A DNA stretch of 64,000 bases from Cryptomeria japonica. Its lineage: Eukaryota > Streptophyta > Pinopsida > Cupressales > Cupressaceae. Position 1 is the first letter of the stretch, and each line of letters starts with the position of its first letter. The notes under the pieces are model-generated. The model saw nothing but the letters and a program-made list of their open reading frames with translations. It did no database searches and had not been told where the DNA came from. The DNA lies in the NCBI RefSeq assembly GCF_030272615.1, contig NC_081414.1:916059648-916123647 (forward strand), in the 5' to 3' direction. A program made the translations under genes and the position numbers. Shown here in pieces: positions 35,629-45,799 of this stretch.

Positions 35629-37346
35629 TGAGTGTGTGCTTAAATGATTGTAAGGGCTCTAAGAGTCTTTGTTTGGCTAATGTTGGCATGTGAGCTCTTA
35701 AGGGTGCCAGGTAGAGCACTTAATAGGATAAGTATTTTTGGGGTTAATGTAGGTTGTTTGATGTTTTTTTGAAGTTTTTAAGGTCATATGAGTCATTTTA
35801 AAGTTACCAAGTTTGGGTTTGAGCAAAGTTTCTCACCTATGCAACAAAGTGCAAAAGTTGCAAAAGTTGCTCATAGCAACTTTGGAACATTTTCATACAA
35901 TAATGGCTACTTGGTTGACACATTCGGTTATGAGTGTATGTAACAAATTCAAGGCTAGTATAAGGCTCAGAAAGACCAATGACAATCAGTTGTTGAAGAC
36001 CCAAATGCAAATAAACAAGTTTTGGTTTCCCATTTGGTGTGTTCTTTTGAGTTTTTGTTTTTCTTTGCAAGTTTGTATGACCTGTATGGATTGACACGTC
36101 CAAGATAGGGTCATAGATTGTTAGAATGGTCTATTACCTTCATTTTTTTTTGATTTGGAGTCTTGAAGTGTTGTAGTTTGTGAATAAACTTCATTTTGTT
36201 GCAGGTGGGTCCAAGAGCCCTAAAAACTAGGGTTTTGAGAGAAAAATGGCTCCAACCTAACGTTCCACGGTGGATAACCACTCTAAAAATTTGTAGAATG
36301 TTAGGTTGCAATGTATTTTATGTTTTTTTTTGGTTTTGAGATAGGGGAAGCAATGCAAATAAACAAGTTTTATTTTCCCATTTGGTGTGTTCTTCCGAGT
36401 TTTTGTTGTTCTTTGCAAGTTTGTACGACCTGTACGGGTTGACACGTCCAAGAAAGGGTCATGGATTGTTATACTAGTGTCTTACCTTCATTTTTTTTTT
36501 AATTCTTGAAGTGTTGTATTTTATGAATAAACTTCATTTTGTTGCAGGCAGGTCCAAGATCCCTAAAAACTAGGGTTTTGAGAGAAAAATGACTCCAACC
36601 TAACGTTCCACGGTGGATACCCACTATGAAAATTTGTAGAATGTTAGGTTGCAATGTATTTTATGTTTTCCTTTTTTTTTGAGATAGGGGAAGCCAAATC
36701 AAATATTTGCCACCCTACCCTAAGCTTGGCACGTTGAGTTGGCAAGCACTAGGAATCATGGATAACAGGCCCTAATTGGGTGAATCTGGTGGGTGGAGGT
36801 GAAGTATGATTGGATTGGAATACCATGTAGAGGTAAAAACATTCAATCAACATCAGTTCACAAAGGCAATCAGATCAGTGAAGGAGTTTTGACCAATCCC
36901 TACTTTCTAGGCCTAGGAAGGGGCAATTAGGCCTAATTAGACCAGTAAGGGTTAGATATGTTATTGACAAAACCCACCTCTAGTTTTGAAATATTGTATG
37001 TAAACCCAAAAAGGGTGTCTGGAATGTAAAATATTTCATAGGGTTGTTAAGAACTTTTAACCGGTAAATGCAGAATACTCTACTGACAGGGCTACTAGAA
37101 TTAGGTCTCCTATTAGGCCTAAAAGTGCATTTTGTTTGGAAAACACCAAAATGGTAAAGGTCAAAGCTCTTGAGGAAGGTTTAGGGTTGGGAAACCTTTC
37201 AAAATAATCCATCCTTGTGTGTGTAGTGTTGGGAATGAAGATTCTGTGGTAGAGGGTTTGAACTCTTCGGTTGACTGTGAAAGGGAGTGGGAAAACTAGG
37301 TCTCCAAAGAAAGAAAATGGAACTCACAAAACAATAAGTGCTTATC
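35629..37346. other. Noncoding interruption within gag of element F
   Basis: In this position gag should run straight into its zinc knuckle, but about 1.7 kb of noncoding DNA intervenes. It includes a 349-bp tandem duplication (36004-36697) and polypyrimidine-TTGTTGCAG/GT motifs that resemble splice acceptors. It may be an inserted element or a solo LTR whose ends I could not define. Confidence 0.5.
36004..36697. repeat. 349-bp tandem duplication
   Basis: Copy 1 starts at 36004 and copy 2 at 36353, both with ATGCAAATAAACAAGTTTT. Shared landmarks are CATTTGGTGTGTTCTT, TTGACACGTCCAAGA, AACTAGGGTTTTGAGAGA, CTAACGTTCCACGGTGGAT and, at the end, GAGATAGGGGAAGC. The copies differ by scattered transitions and by the length of T-runs. 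Confidence 0.85.
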
Positions 37347-38767
37347 CTAGCCTAAGGACCTTGGGAAGGTCAGAGAGGGTAATTCTACTAGACCCTTGGA
37401 GGGTGTGAGGTGTAGAATTATTGGATGGTTCTTGTGTAGCTTGGAGGAGATACCTAGACAAGGTAGCACAAATAGGTGAGAATCAATCCACTCTACATCA
37501 ACAAGCTTAGACAGATCAACTTGTTTTATAGGAGGAAGTTTGATAACATTTATTTGCAACTACTGAGACATAATGCTATGTAAAGATTCATTCAAAGGAG
37601 TAAATTGTCTTTCTCTGTTGAAAATTTTAGAAATAGAAGGCACACCTGTTGTAGCATTCACATTGTTGTTGTTGATTGTGTCATTGAAATTGATGAAGCT
37701 TTTTGTTGGTTTGAACTTCTCAAATGGTTTTTGAAAACTCTCCCCCTTATCACTCGGAGCCATAGGCGTGGATTGCTCCATTTGACTCACAACCAATTGA
37801 TAATTATGGAGTGTTGGATACAACTATGGAAAGGAATTAAACTTAGACAAAAGAAGCTTTTCCCTAATATCTTTTTGCAAATTAGAAATAAAAATTCTTT
37901 GAATATCATTATGTGGTATAGGAAAAGAAATTTGAGCACACAAATTCTTATATCTACCAATGCAATCAGTCACTTTTTCTTTAACACCTTGTTTACAATG
38001 CATTAAATCAGTCAAAGTGATTTTAGGAACAATGTTTGTTTTGAAATTGTTGGATAAAGAATTTGCTAGTTGTTGAAAAGAAATGATAGAATAAGAAGGA
38101 AAAGAGAAATACCATTGTAAATCCTTATCTCTTAGTGTTTTTGTAAACAATTTTGCAAGCAATCTTTGATCATAAGCAAAATCGGTACACAAGGTTTGAA
38201 ACATTTTGACATGCGTAAGAGGATCACCTTTTCTATTATAGAGTTCTAATCGAGGGACCTCAACTTATTTAGGTGGCATGGCTTTAACAATATCAACATA
38301 AAGTGGGCTCGCAACATCAAATGTGGGCACACTAAGCTTGGATTGAATCATAGAAGCAATTTGTTGTTGTAAGGAAGACACGATTTGAGCAAGATTGTTA
38401 ATTGTCACTTCGGTAGAAGAATTGATGTTAGACATAGTTGATTGAGAAGGTGGTGTGATGTTATTGAAATAAGGCATGGATTGAGAATAAGGTGGTGGGA
38501 CATTATGATAGTAGGCATAGGTGATGATTGGGTAGGAAAAGGGACACTTAAAGGAGGAACAAAGTTGTTGAAGGAATTGCCCCCTTGTGTCACATTGATT
38601 GGTTGAGGAATAATAGGAATACTTATGGAAGACATAGGTAAAGATGGAGGATTAAATGAAGAAGAGGGATTGCCCCCATGACCAATGGTTGTAGGAATGA
38701 TATTTTGAGTTGATGTAGCCATGATGTTGCAGGTAAATGTAGGAATAATAGTCATAAGAGTAGTCAA
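37347..38767 (-). pseudogene. Ty3/Gypsy gag, broken (element F)
   Basis: From the right, an Asn/Pro/Ser-rich N-terminus (38767-38405) shifts frame into the rest. The retrotransposon-gag core at 38204-37824 has FAYDQRLLAKLFTKTL, LQWYFSFPSYSI and LMHCKQGVKEKVTDCIGRY, the usual pattern of plant Gypsy gag. The frame continues through a Lys-rich linker to 37347 with RQFTPLNESLHSIMSQ, after which the zinc knuckle should appear but is displaced to 35.5 kb. In-frame stops at about 38265, 37824 and 37560 and one frameshift break it. The product would have formed the particle shell. Confidence 0.8.
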
Positions 38768-40334
38768 AGCAATGGAAGGATTGACTTGTGTTGAAGGTTG
38801 TCAATAACCTAGGGTTTCAGCACAACTCTTGATAGGCATGACATTAAAATCAACAATATGTGCAATGCCATGCAATATATCAATTCCATTCTTATCACTT
38901 TGAATCATGTGTTTAAGGCCTTCAATTAATGGAAGAGCTTCACTATTAGGGTATTCTTGGGACATCCATTATTTAAAGTTATCAAATTGATTTTTCAATG
39001 TGGAAAGTTGATTTATAGAGACTCTAGTTAAAGCTTCTTCTTCATCATGGGATTCATCAATGGGGTGAATAGACAAATGATTAGGATGGAAAGAATTAGC
39101 ATGATCCTCATTATAGAAGTCACCCAAATTAGGCCCCATCTCCTTACTAATTAAACCTTGGGAGGCCTTAATTCTAATGCTTCATCTAACAGGGATAGTA
39201 TAGGTAGGACAAATAGTGGTAAAACTCATGCACTAGACGAAAATTTGAATTTTGAAGTATAGGAACAAAGCTTACAAAATTGAGTAATGCAAAATTAAAG
39301 AATATAATAATTACACAATTTGAACTTTGTTAGAGGAAGAGGATGACACAATTTCCAAAAATGAAAGGAAATTTGAATCTTAAAATTAGGGCCAAGGGAA
39401 TACCACTTAATTTTAAAATCAGAATCTTTAAAATTAGGGCATATTATAATTAACTTTTTAATTCTAAAAATTTTCTTGAAAATTTGAAATGTTGAATTTT
39501 GGAGGTATTTTCGATTCTAGAGGGATCAAAAATCGACAAAATTGGCCAATTTTCTGGATTTAGGCTATTAAAAATAGTCATAACAGTCTCCCGAAATTTC
39601 GAGAAAAAAGTCAAGGACCGTGGCAGGAATGCACATGGTCCGATCAACTTTTTTCAAAATTTTCATGGATAAATATTACGATGATTTCAAAGCTAACCCC
39701 CAAAAATTGGCGAATTTTACGATTTCTAGATGGGCGAAGTTAATGTTCAAATGTAAAAATAGGACCCTATTAGGGTTTTGAAGAAAAAGAGGAATTGAAT
39801 TGCAAATTTGAAAAATGTCAAACCTAATGGATAGGGACACCTTGAAATATGTTTAGAAATCTGAATTGGAATAAAATTGATTAAAATTTGCACAAAATCC
39901 AATTAAATTTGAAAATTAGGGTTTCATAACCTAACCCCTTAATTTTGAAATTTGAATTTTGGGAAAAAGGAGAGAAATTAAAAATTTGAATTGTAGGAAT
40001 GAAAACAAGTCTGAGAACAATCACAAATCTAAAAATTAAATGGAAATCCAATTTTTGCACAAGTTCAAGATGATTTTTAAAAATTAGGGTTTTAACAAGT
40101 AACCACTTAATCTTGTAAATTTGATTTGCAAATTGAACAAGACAATGAGGAAATTGAGTTTGACAAACAAAAAAAAAATCAAATCTAAGGTAACCACAAG
40201 CAATTTTTACAAATCACAAGTTCAATTTTAATTTTAAAAACTAGGGTTTTTAATGATTTAACCACTAAGTTTGTAGAAAATTTAAACTTGTAAATAAAAA
40301 ATATGCAATTTTGTTGAAAGGAAAGCATGCAAGA
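38768..40334. mobile_element. 5' leader of element F
   Basis: A noncoding stretch between gag and the right LTR. From 39250 to 40330 it is composed of blocks like AAAATTTGAA and TTAGGGTTTT. A segment at 39590-39760 is recognisably related to the palindromic insertion (41990-42180): both have the dyad, an AAGCT(T)AACCCC stretch followed by an AATTGGCG word, and a similar downstream layout. Confidence 0.5.
39615..39641. promoter_or_regulatory. GGACC...GGTCC dyad, copy 2 (leader of F)
   Basis: Starts GGACCGTGGC and ends CACATGGTCC, one stem mismatch relative to copy 1. It is flanked by GAAATTTCGAGAAAAAAG on the left and CTTTTTTCAAAATTTTC on the right, which are themselves roughly complementary and would extend the stem. 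Confidence 0.55.
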
Positions 40335-40809
40335 CGTTAGGTTCACCAAAATGTAATGGTGGGTGAAAAATGCGTGAATGAGAGATCAAGAGGAAAACTA
40401 CCCTTTCCCTCCAAAGAGAGATGAGAGTTTCACTGCGGATTTCCCTTCAAGCACTTTTCATGCATTACATTGGAAGAGGGGGGGGGGACACATTAGATTC
40501 AAACTCCAAAGAAGAAGATACAATTCTGAATGAAATGAGAATAATAATCCAATCCCCTCTTCTACTTGGAATGGAAAGGAATTGATTGAATTATGTATAA
40601 AGACTAAGTGCAAAAGTGACAAACAACTAATTATAACTTGAGATCAAAGCATGGGATGAAGTGGTGCACCTGGATCTAGCAGTAGTATGTCGAGACGAAG
40701 TAGTCCTACAAATTTGAGGAAAATTTGCCTAGACCGTGGCAGGAATGTACACGATCCTCCGAAAAATCCGCGAAACAAAAAGGGTTTTTCCACCTCTGCA
40801 AATGAAGTT
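40335..40809 (-). mobile_element. 5' LTR of element F, left half
   Basis: It matches 31941-32410 of the left LTR (for example GAGATCAAGAGGAAAACTAC and GCACTTTTCATGCATTACAT) and stops abruptly at AAATGAAGTT. The missing part resumes at 47218. A dyad copy with two transitions lies at 40731-40758. The adjoining primer-binding site could not be identified with confidence. Confidence 0.8.
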
Positions 40810-41425
40810 TGTTACCCCATATTTGACATAACCAAAATTTGAACTTCATATTGGTCCCAATGTTGAATGAAGGCCCAAATATGTGTCTATGTGTAATGAG
40901 CGAGCATGTGATCCAATGTTGTTGTCAGTCAAAATGTGGAAAATGGATAAATTTTGAAAATTATAAAGAATTGATGAAAATTGCTTTATGAACATGTCCT
41001 AAGCATCATTTTATGTCATATGACCAATTTTTGCCTGAACCTAGTTCACAATTTGCCATATTTTAAACTTTCAAATTTTGATGTCCCTCGCTCAAAAATA
41101 ATTAAAATCCCTCATCCTAGGTATCTTCATGAGGAATAAATGATGGTAGTTTCTCATTTCCCTACCATCAACATGTGTTTAAAATTTCAGATCCTAACTC
41201 CTTACCATTTAAAAGTTATGGCCGTTTTTCCTAAATTTGGGTATTAAATTTTAATGGGAAGTATTTAAATTATTTTTCAAAAATAATTTAATATTTAAAT
41301 TGGTTTCAATATTGTGATCATTTCGGGGAAAAAATTATTTTAAAATACCATTATTTGCATTTCCCCTTTCTCCCACTTTGTGGTCAACGACTCCTAAAAG
41401 TCAAAATCATAACCTTTGAGAGATT

Positions 41426-41607
41426 AAGGTTAGGAATGCTTCGTTTTCGAGCATTCCTAACCCAAATTTATAACCTAAAAAATAAAAGGTTAGGATTTCT
41501 CCAATATGGAGCATCTCTAACCTTCCTTTCTAACCTTGTGTGGGCCCACTTTATGAGTTACATAAAAAGGTTAGAAATGCTCTATTTTGGAGCATTCATA
41601 ACCTTTT
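41426..41607. repeat. Three tandem hairpins with a shared AGGTTAG...CTAACCT stem
   Basis: Hairpin 1 (41427-41462) has the stem GGTTAGGAATGCT / AGCATTCCTAACC with a 9-nt loop, 13 bp perfect. Hairpin 2 (41487-41523) has a weaker AGGTTAGGAT / TCTCTAACCT stem. Hairpin 3 (41564-41607) pairs AAAAAGGTTAGAAATGCT with AGCATTCATAACCTTTTT, with two mismatches. The spacing is 60-75 bp and AACCT/AGGTT words also alternate between them. All three are versions of one foldback unit. Confidence 0.75.
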
Positions 41608-41682
41608 TCACAAGACAATGAAAATTTGATGGAGGTGGCTTAGGTTCGGGCTCCACTCAAGTTGTTTTAATCATGAGGATTG

Positions 41683-41687
41683 AGGAG
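41683..41687. other. Target-site duplication AGGAG, left copy
   Basis: AGGAG directly precedes the palindrome start TGTAGCG; an identical AGGAG follows its end at 44837-44841. A perfect 5-bp duplication is typical of LTR-retrotransposon integrase. Confidence 0.8.
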
Positions 41688-42053
41688 TGTAGCGTCGTAA
41701 ATTATACGCACTCGCTAGGGTGGTACAATTTCGCACCTAGTTTAGCACCCGCCTTAGTGCATTTTGCATTCTGCATTGCATTTCTCCTTAAGCACTTAAT
41801 TAATCAAATTAATTAGGTCTAAGGCCCTATTTCATCATTTTCTACATCATAAAGTTGGGCCCTTTCACTAAAGTGTGCCCTTCGCATTTTATTCTTCCAA
41901 TACACCACTTAATCAAAAACCCTAATTAAGTCCTATTTCGAACTTGGGGGGGTTGGTTTTGGGGTCTAAACATCTCGAAATCACCTGTAACTTCGGGATT
42001 CTCTCTAAAATCATCATATCCGACGGCCCTGAAAATTTGGTGAAAAGTTGTCG

Positions 42054-42081
42054 GGACCATGGCGCCCGTGCAACATGGTCC
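42054..42081. promoter_or_regulatory. GGACCATG...CATGGTCC dyad, copies in both palindrome arms
   Basis: GGACCATGGCGCC starts and CAACATGGTCC ends this copy; the mirror copy is at 44443-44470. Around it, TTTGGTGAAAAGTTGTC and the right-hand ACATTTTTCCCGAAATTT give a wider imperfect symmetry like that of the element F copies. Confidence 0.55.
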
Positions 42082-42691
42082 TGGACATTTTTCCCGAAAT
42101 TTTGGGAGCACGATCCAATCATAAAATAAAGCTTAACCCCAAGAAATTGGCGGGATATTCAATCTCTAGGTCGGCCAAAATATGAATTTACGACCTAGGG
42201 TTTCGTACATAAGAGCTCTCTTTTCTCATTTGAAGGGATCGGATTTTTGTTTTCAGGAACTTCATATGCAGCGAAAGAGCAGATCTTTGAGGACTTCAAC
42301 AACATTCAACATCATTTTATCAAGCATCTATCCAATTCATTCATCCACTTAGGGCTTGGAAGACATTGAAGAACAATAGGAGATTACCGACTGAAGATTG
42401 GCTTGTACTCCTCCCTTGAGGGTTGGGTATGATTTCGTATTGTTTTCATGTCTTTGCATAAGCTTTGATACATCATTTATTCATGCTTTAGATCACATTG
42501 CATCTTGATTTAGAGCATTTACATTATCATTTACAAGCAATTAGGGTTTACTTTCTAGGTTGCTCTAGTTTGCTTTCTTGCATTTTGGACCTTGCACACA
42601 CACTAGGTCTGCACACACAATACATTTTACAAAACAACTTGGCTATTCGTGGAGGTGGAAATCACCGAAGCGGGGGTTTGACTAAGGCAAA

Positions 42692-42702
42692 ACCCTATAT
42701 AG
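42692..42702. promoter_or_regulatory. Candidate TATA box in palindrome arm
   Basis: CCCTATATAGC lies beside a GCCGCCCCTCCCCC run; the mirror copy is near 43822-43832. The box is symmetric, so the direction of transcription and thus which LTR end is outermost cannot be decided from it. Confidence 0.35.
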
Positions 42703-42824
42703 CCGCCCCTCCCCCTTTTTAGATATTATTGCAGGTTTCGGGATTCAGACGACGTCGTGGGACACAGATCCGGAGAGAGAAGGCTGAGGCAGAACCCTGT
42801 GTGAAATTGCAGCTCAGAAGACCG

Positions 42825-42916
42825 GGACAGGGGCGCTGGGCACCCTGGTCCTGCCAGGACAGGGGCGTTGGGCGCCCTGGTCCCTGGGACAGAGGCGCTA
42901 GGCGCCCTGGTCCTCC
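42825..42916. repeat. Three GC-rich 30-32-bp repeats in palindrome arm
   Basis: Units start GGACAG(G/A)GGCG at 42825, 42857 and 42887 and include GGGCGCCCTGGTCC. The mirror image is at 43608-43699. The units are rich in GGCGCC-type dyads, and here the arms differ most, by CpG transitions. Confidence 0.75.
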
Positions 42917-44959
42917 GGACAGACAGCTTTCCGACGACTTTCCGACAGTGTTTCAGGGTGCAAAACAGTGGTTTCCGGTGCAGTTTTTAGGACAGTGGCG
43001 CCCGCGCCCCCGTCCCGAACATTTTCAGTCCGATTTCGACTCCAGGTACATATCTGCATTCTTATTTTATCCTTACACTTACAGCTGTTCATTGTTTAAT
43101 CTCAATTCTGCAATCTTGTTATTAGTTCATACTTGCATTTTGAGATTAGGGTTTGAACTTGCATTACTTGATCTTACAATTTCAACAAGGGAATAGAAAT
43201 CCTAATAGATATCCCGTGGCTCTCTCTTTCACCAAAAGAAGTAGCCAATTGTGCGATATCTCTAGGCTCTTTCAATTGGCTACTTCTTTTGGTGAAAGAG
43301 AGAGCCACGGGATATCTATTAGGATTTCTATTCCCTTGTTGAAATTGTAAGATCAAGTAATGCAAGTTCAAACCCTAATCTCAAAATGCAAGTATGAACT
43401 AATAACAAGATTGCAGAATTGAGATTAAATAATGAACAGCTGTAAGTGTAAGGATAAAATAAGAATGCAGATATGTACCCGGAGTCGAAATCGGACTGAA
43501 AATGTTCGGGACGGGGGCGCGGGCGCCACTGTCCTGAAAACTGCACCGGAAACCACTGTTCTGCACCCTGAAACACTGTCAGAAAGTCGTCGGAAAGCTG
43601 TCTGTCCGGAGGACCAAGGCGCCCAGCGCCTCTGTCCTAGGGACCAGGGTGCCCAGCGCCCCTGTCCTGGCAGGACCAGGATGCCCAGCACCCCTGTCCC
43701 GGTCTTCTGAGCTGCAATTTCACACAGGGTTCTGCCTCAGCCTTCTCTCTCCGGATCTGTGTCCCACGGCGTCGTCCGAATCCCGAAACCTGCAATAATA
43801 TCTGAAAAGGGGGAGGGGCGGCTATATAGGGTTTTGCCTTAGTCAAACCCCCGCTTCGGTGATTTCCACCTCCACGAATAGCCAAGTTGTTTTGTAAAAT
43901 GTATTGTGTGTGCAGACCTAGTGTGTGTGCAAGGTCCAAAATGCAAGAAAGCAAACTAGAGCAACCTAGAAAGTAAACCCTAATTGCTTGTAAATGATAA
44001 TGTAAATGCTCTAAATCAAGATGCAATGTGATCTAAAGCATGAATAAATGATGTATCAAAGCTTATGCAAAGACATGAAAACAATACGAAATCATACCCA
44101 ACCCTCAAGGGAGGAGTACAAGCCAATCTTCAGTCGGTAATCTCCTATTGTTCTTCAATGTCTTCCAAGCCCTAAGTGGATGAATGAATTGGATAGATGC
44201 TTGATAAAATGATGTTGAATGTTGTTGAAGTCCTCAAAGATCTGCTCTTTCGCTGCATATGAAGTTCCTGAAAACAAAAATCCGATCCCTTCAAATGAGA
44301 AAAGAGAGCTCTTATGTACGAAACCCTAGGTCGTAAATTCGTATTTTGGCTGACCTAGAGATTGAATATCCCACCAATTTCTTGGGGTTAAGCTTTATTT
44401 TATGATTGGATCGTGCTCCCAAAATTTCGGGAAAAATGTCCGGGACCATGTTGCACGGGCGCCATGGTCCCGACAACTTTTCACCAAATTTTCAGGGTCG
44501 TCGGATATGATGATTTTAGAGAGAATCCCGAAGTTACAGGTGATTTCGAGATGTTTAGACCCCGAAACCAACCCCCCCAAGTTCGAAATAGGACTTAATT
44601 AGGGTTTTTGATTAAGTGGTGTATTGGAAGAATAAAATGCGAAGGGCACGCTTTAGTGAAAGGGCCCAACTTTATGATGTAGAAAATGATGAAATAGGGC
44701 CTTAGACCTAATTAATTTGATTAATTAAGTGCTTAAGGAGAAATGCAATGCAGAATGCAAAATGCACTAAGGCGGGTGCTAAACTAGGTGCGAAATTGTA
44801 CCACCCTAGCGAGTGCGTATAATTTACGACGCTACAAGGAGAAAACTAGCTCGAGATTGAATTGGATTGAGGTAATGCTTCAGATGTGCCTCTTCAAGGT
44901 CACTAAAAACTTTCAAAACTGTCGATCAGCAAATCTAGTTGAATGTGCTATTCGAATCC

Positions 44960-45790
44960 CTCCTGAATTGATGCTTTTCTCAGTTATTTACAAGCAGGAG
45001 ATGTTGAGAATGCTTATGTACTGTTTGCAGCCATACTCCAATGGAATATTATTTCATGGAATATTATGATAGCATGGAACAGAAAAATGGATGTTTTGAA
45101 ATGAATGTAGAAAATTTGAGGCAAATACAATTAGCGGGTGTAAATCCGTGTTCCACAACCTTAACCTGCACCCTCTCTACTCGCACACCAATATGGAAGA
45201 TTTAGACCCAATCATGAGTCTTCATCAAATCATAATGGAAAGGTGACTTTAATTATATATTCTACTTGGAAAGGCTTTGGTAATTATTGATGCAAAATGT
45301 GAAGCACCGAGCCAAGCGCATATTGTTCAACAAAATGGATTTCTTGAAAATGCTATAGAAACTATCAAGTAAACACAATTGGTAGGTGTAAGGCCGAATT
45401 CCACAACCTTTGCAAGCATCCTTTCAATCTATGACAAAATGGGAGTTTTAGATCAGGGTATGGACATTCATCAAAGCATAAAGGATAGAGGAATTTGGTC
45501 AAATGTTGTAGTTGCAACTACTCTGGTAGACATGAATGCAGACCATGGAAGCATAGACAATGCACATGGAATGTTTGAGAGAATGCTCAAAGGTGGTGAA
45601 ATCTCATGACGCATGACACAAAGATTGCAGGAAATACACATGCTCAACTTTTGAGGAGAATTAAAAAAAAACTTTCAAGCAAATTCAATTCGCAAATGCA
45701 AAGCTAATTCCCCATTGTGCCAAAACAAATGCTTTGCAAACAGGGTATATACATTCATCAAATGATAATGGATAGTTGCAAATTCAAACT
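44960..45790 (+). pseudogene. PPR-repeat gene fragment, broken
   Basis: Pentatricopeptide-repeat proteins bind organellar RNA in plants. This fragment has several recognisable repeats in shifting frames: AGDVENAYVLFAAILQWNII near 44995-45055, then LAGVNPCSTT near 45135, and an open 76-codon part at 45379-45609 with VGVRPNSTTFASIL, QGMDIHQSIKDRGIWSNVVV and GSIDNAHGMFERML. That succession matches the P, L and S repeat types of plant PPR proteins. Stops and frameshifts interrupt it and no start, targeting peptide or C-terminal E/DYW domain remains. It lies inside the 6.4-kb insertion and may have been captured by it, or it may be the older DNA in which the palindrome landed. Confidence 0.75.
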
Positions 45791-45799
45791 ATGGAAATT

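Larger units (their letters stand above)
41688..44836. mobile_element. 3,149-bp palindromic LTR-derived insertion
   Basis: Two arms of exactly 1,564 bp (41688-43251 and 43273-44836) are inverted copies of each other around a 21-bp spacer. The outer ends are TGTAGCGTCG and CGACGCTACA, that is TG...CA, and a perfect AGGAG duplication flanks them. By eye I find about 20 arm-to-arm differences, all transitions and many at CpG (CG versus TG or CA), and no net length change. Each arm resembles LTR DNA: a CTATATAG box next to a GC-rich run, three 30-bp GC-rich repeats, and the dyad shared with element F. No protein is encoded. Confidence 0.85.

Noticed and set aside
43153-44026. Open frames with near-identical proteins on both strands (for example 42729-43196 plus and 43328-43576 minus)
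   Set aside because: They are mirror images produced by the palindrome, not conserved genes.
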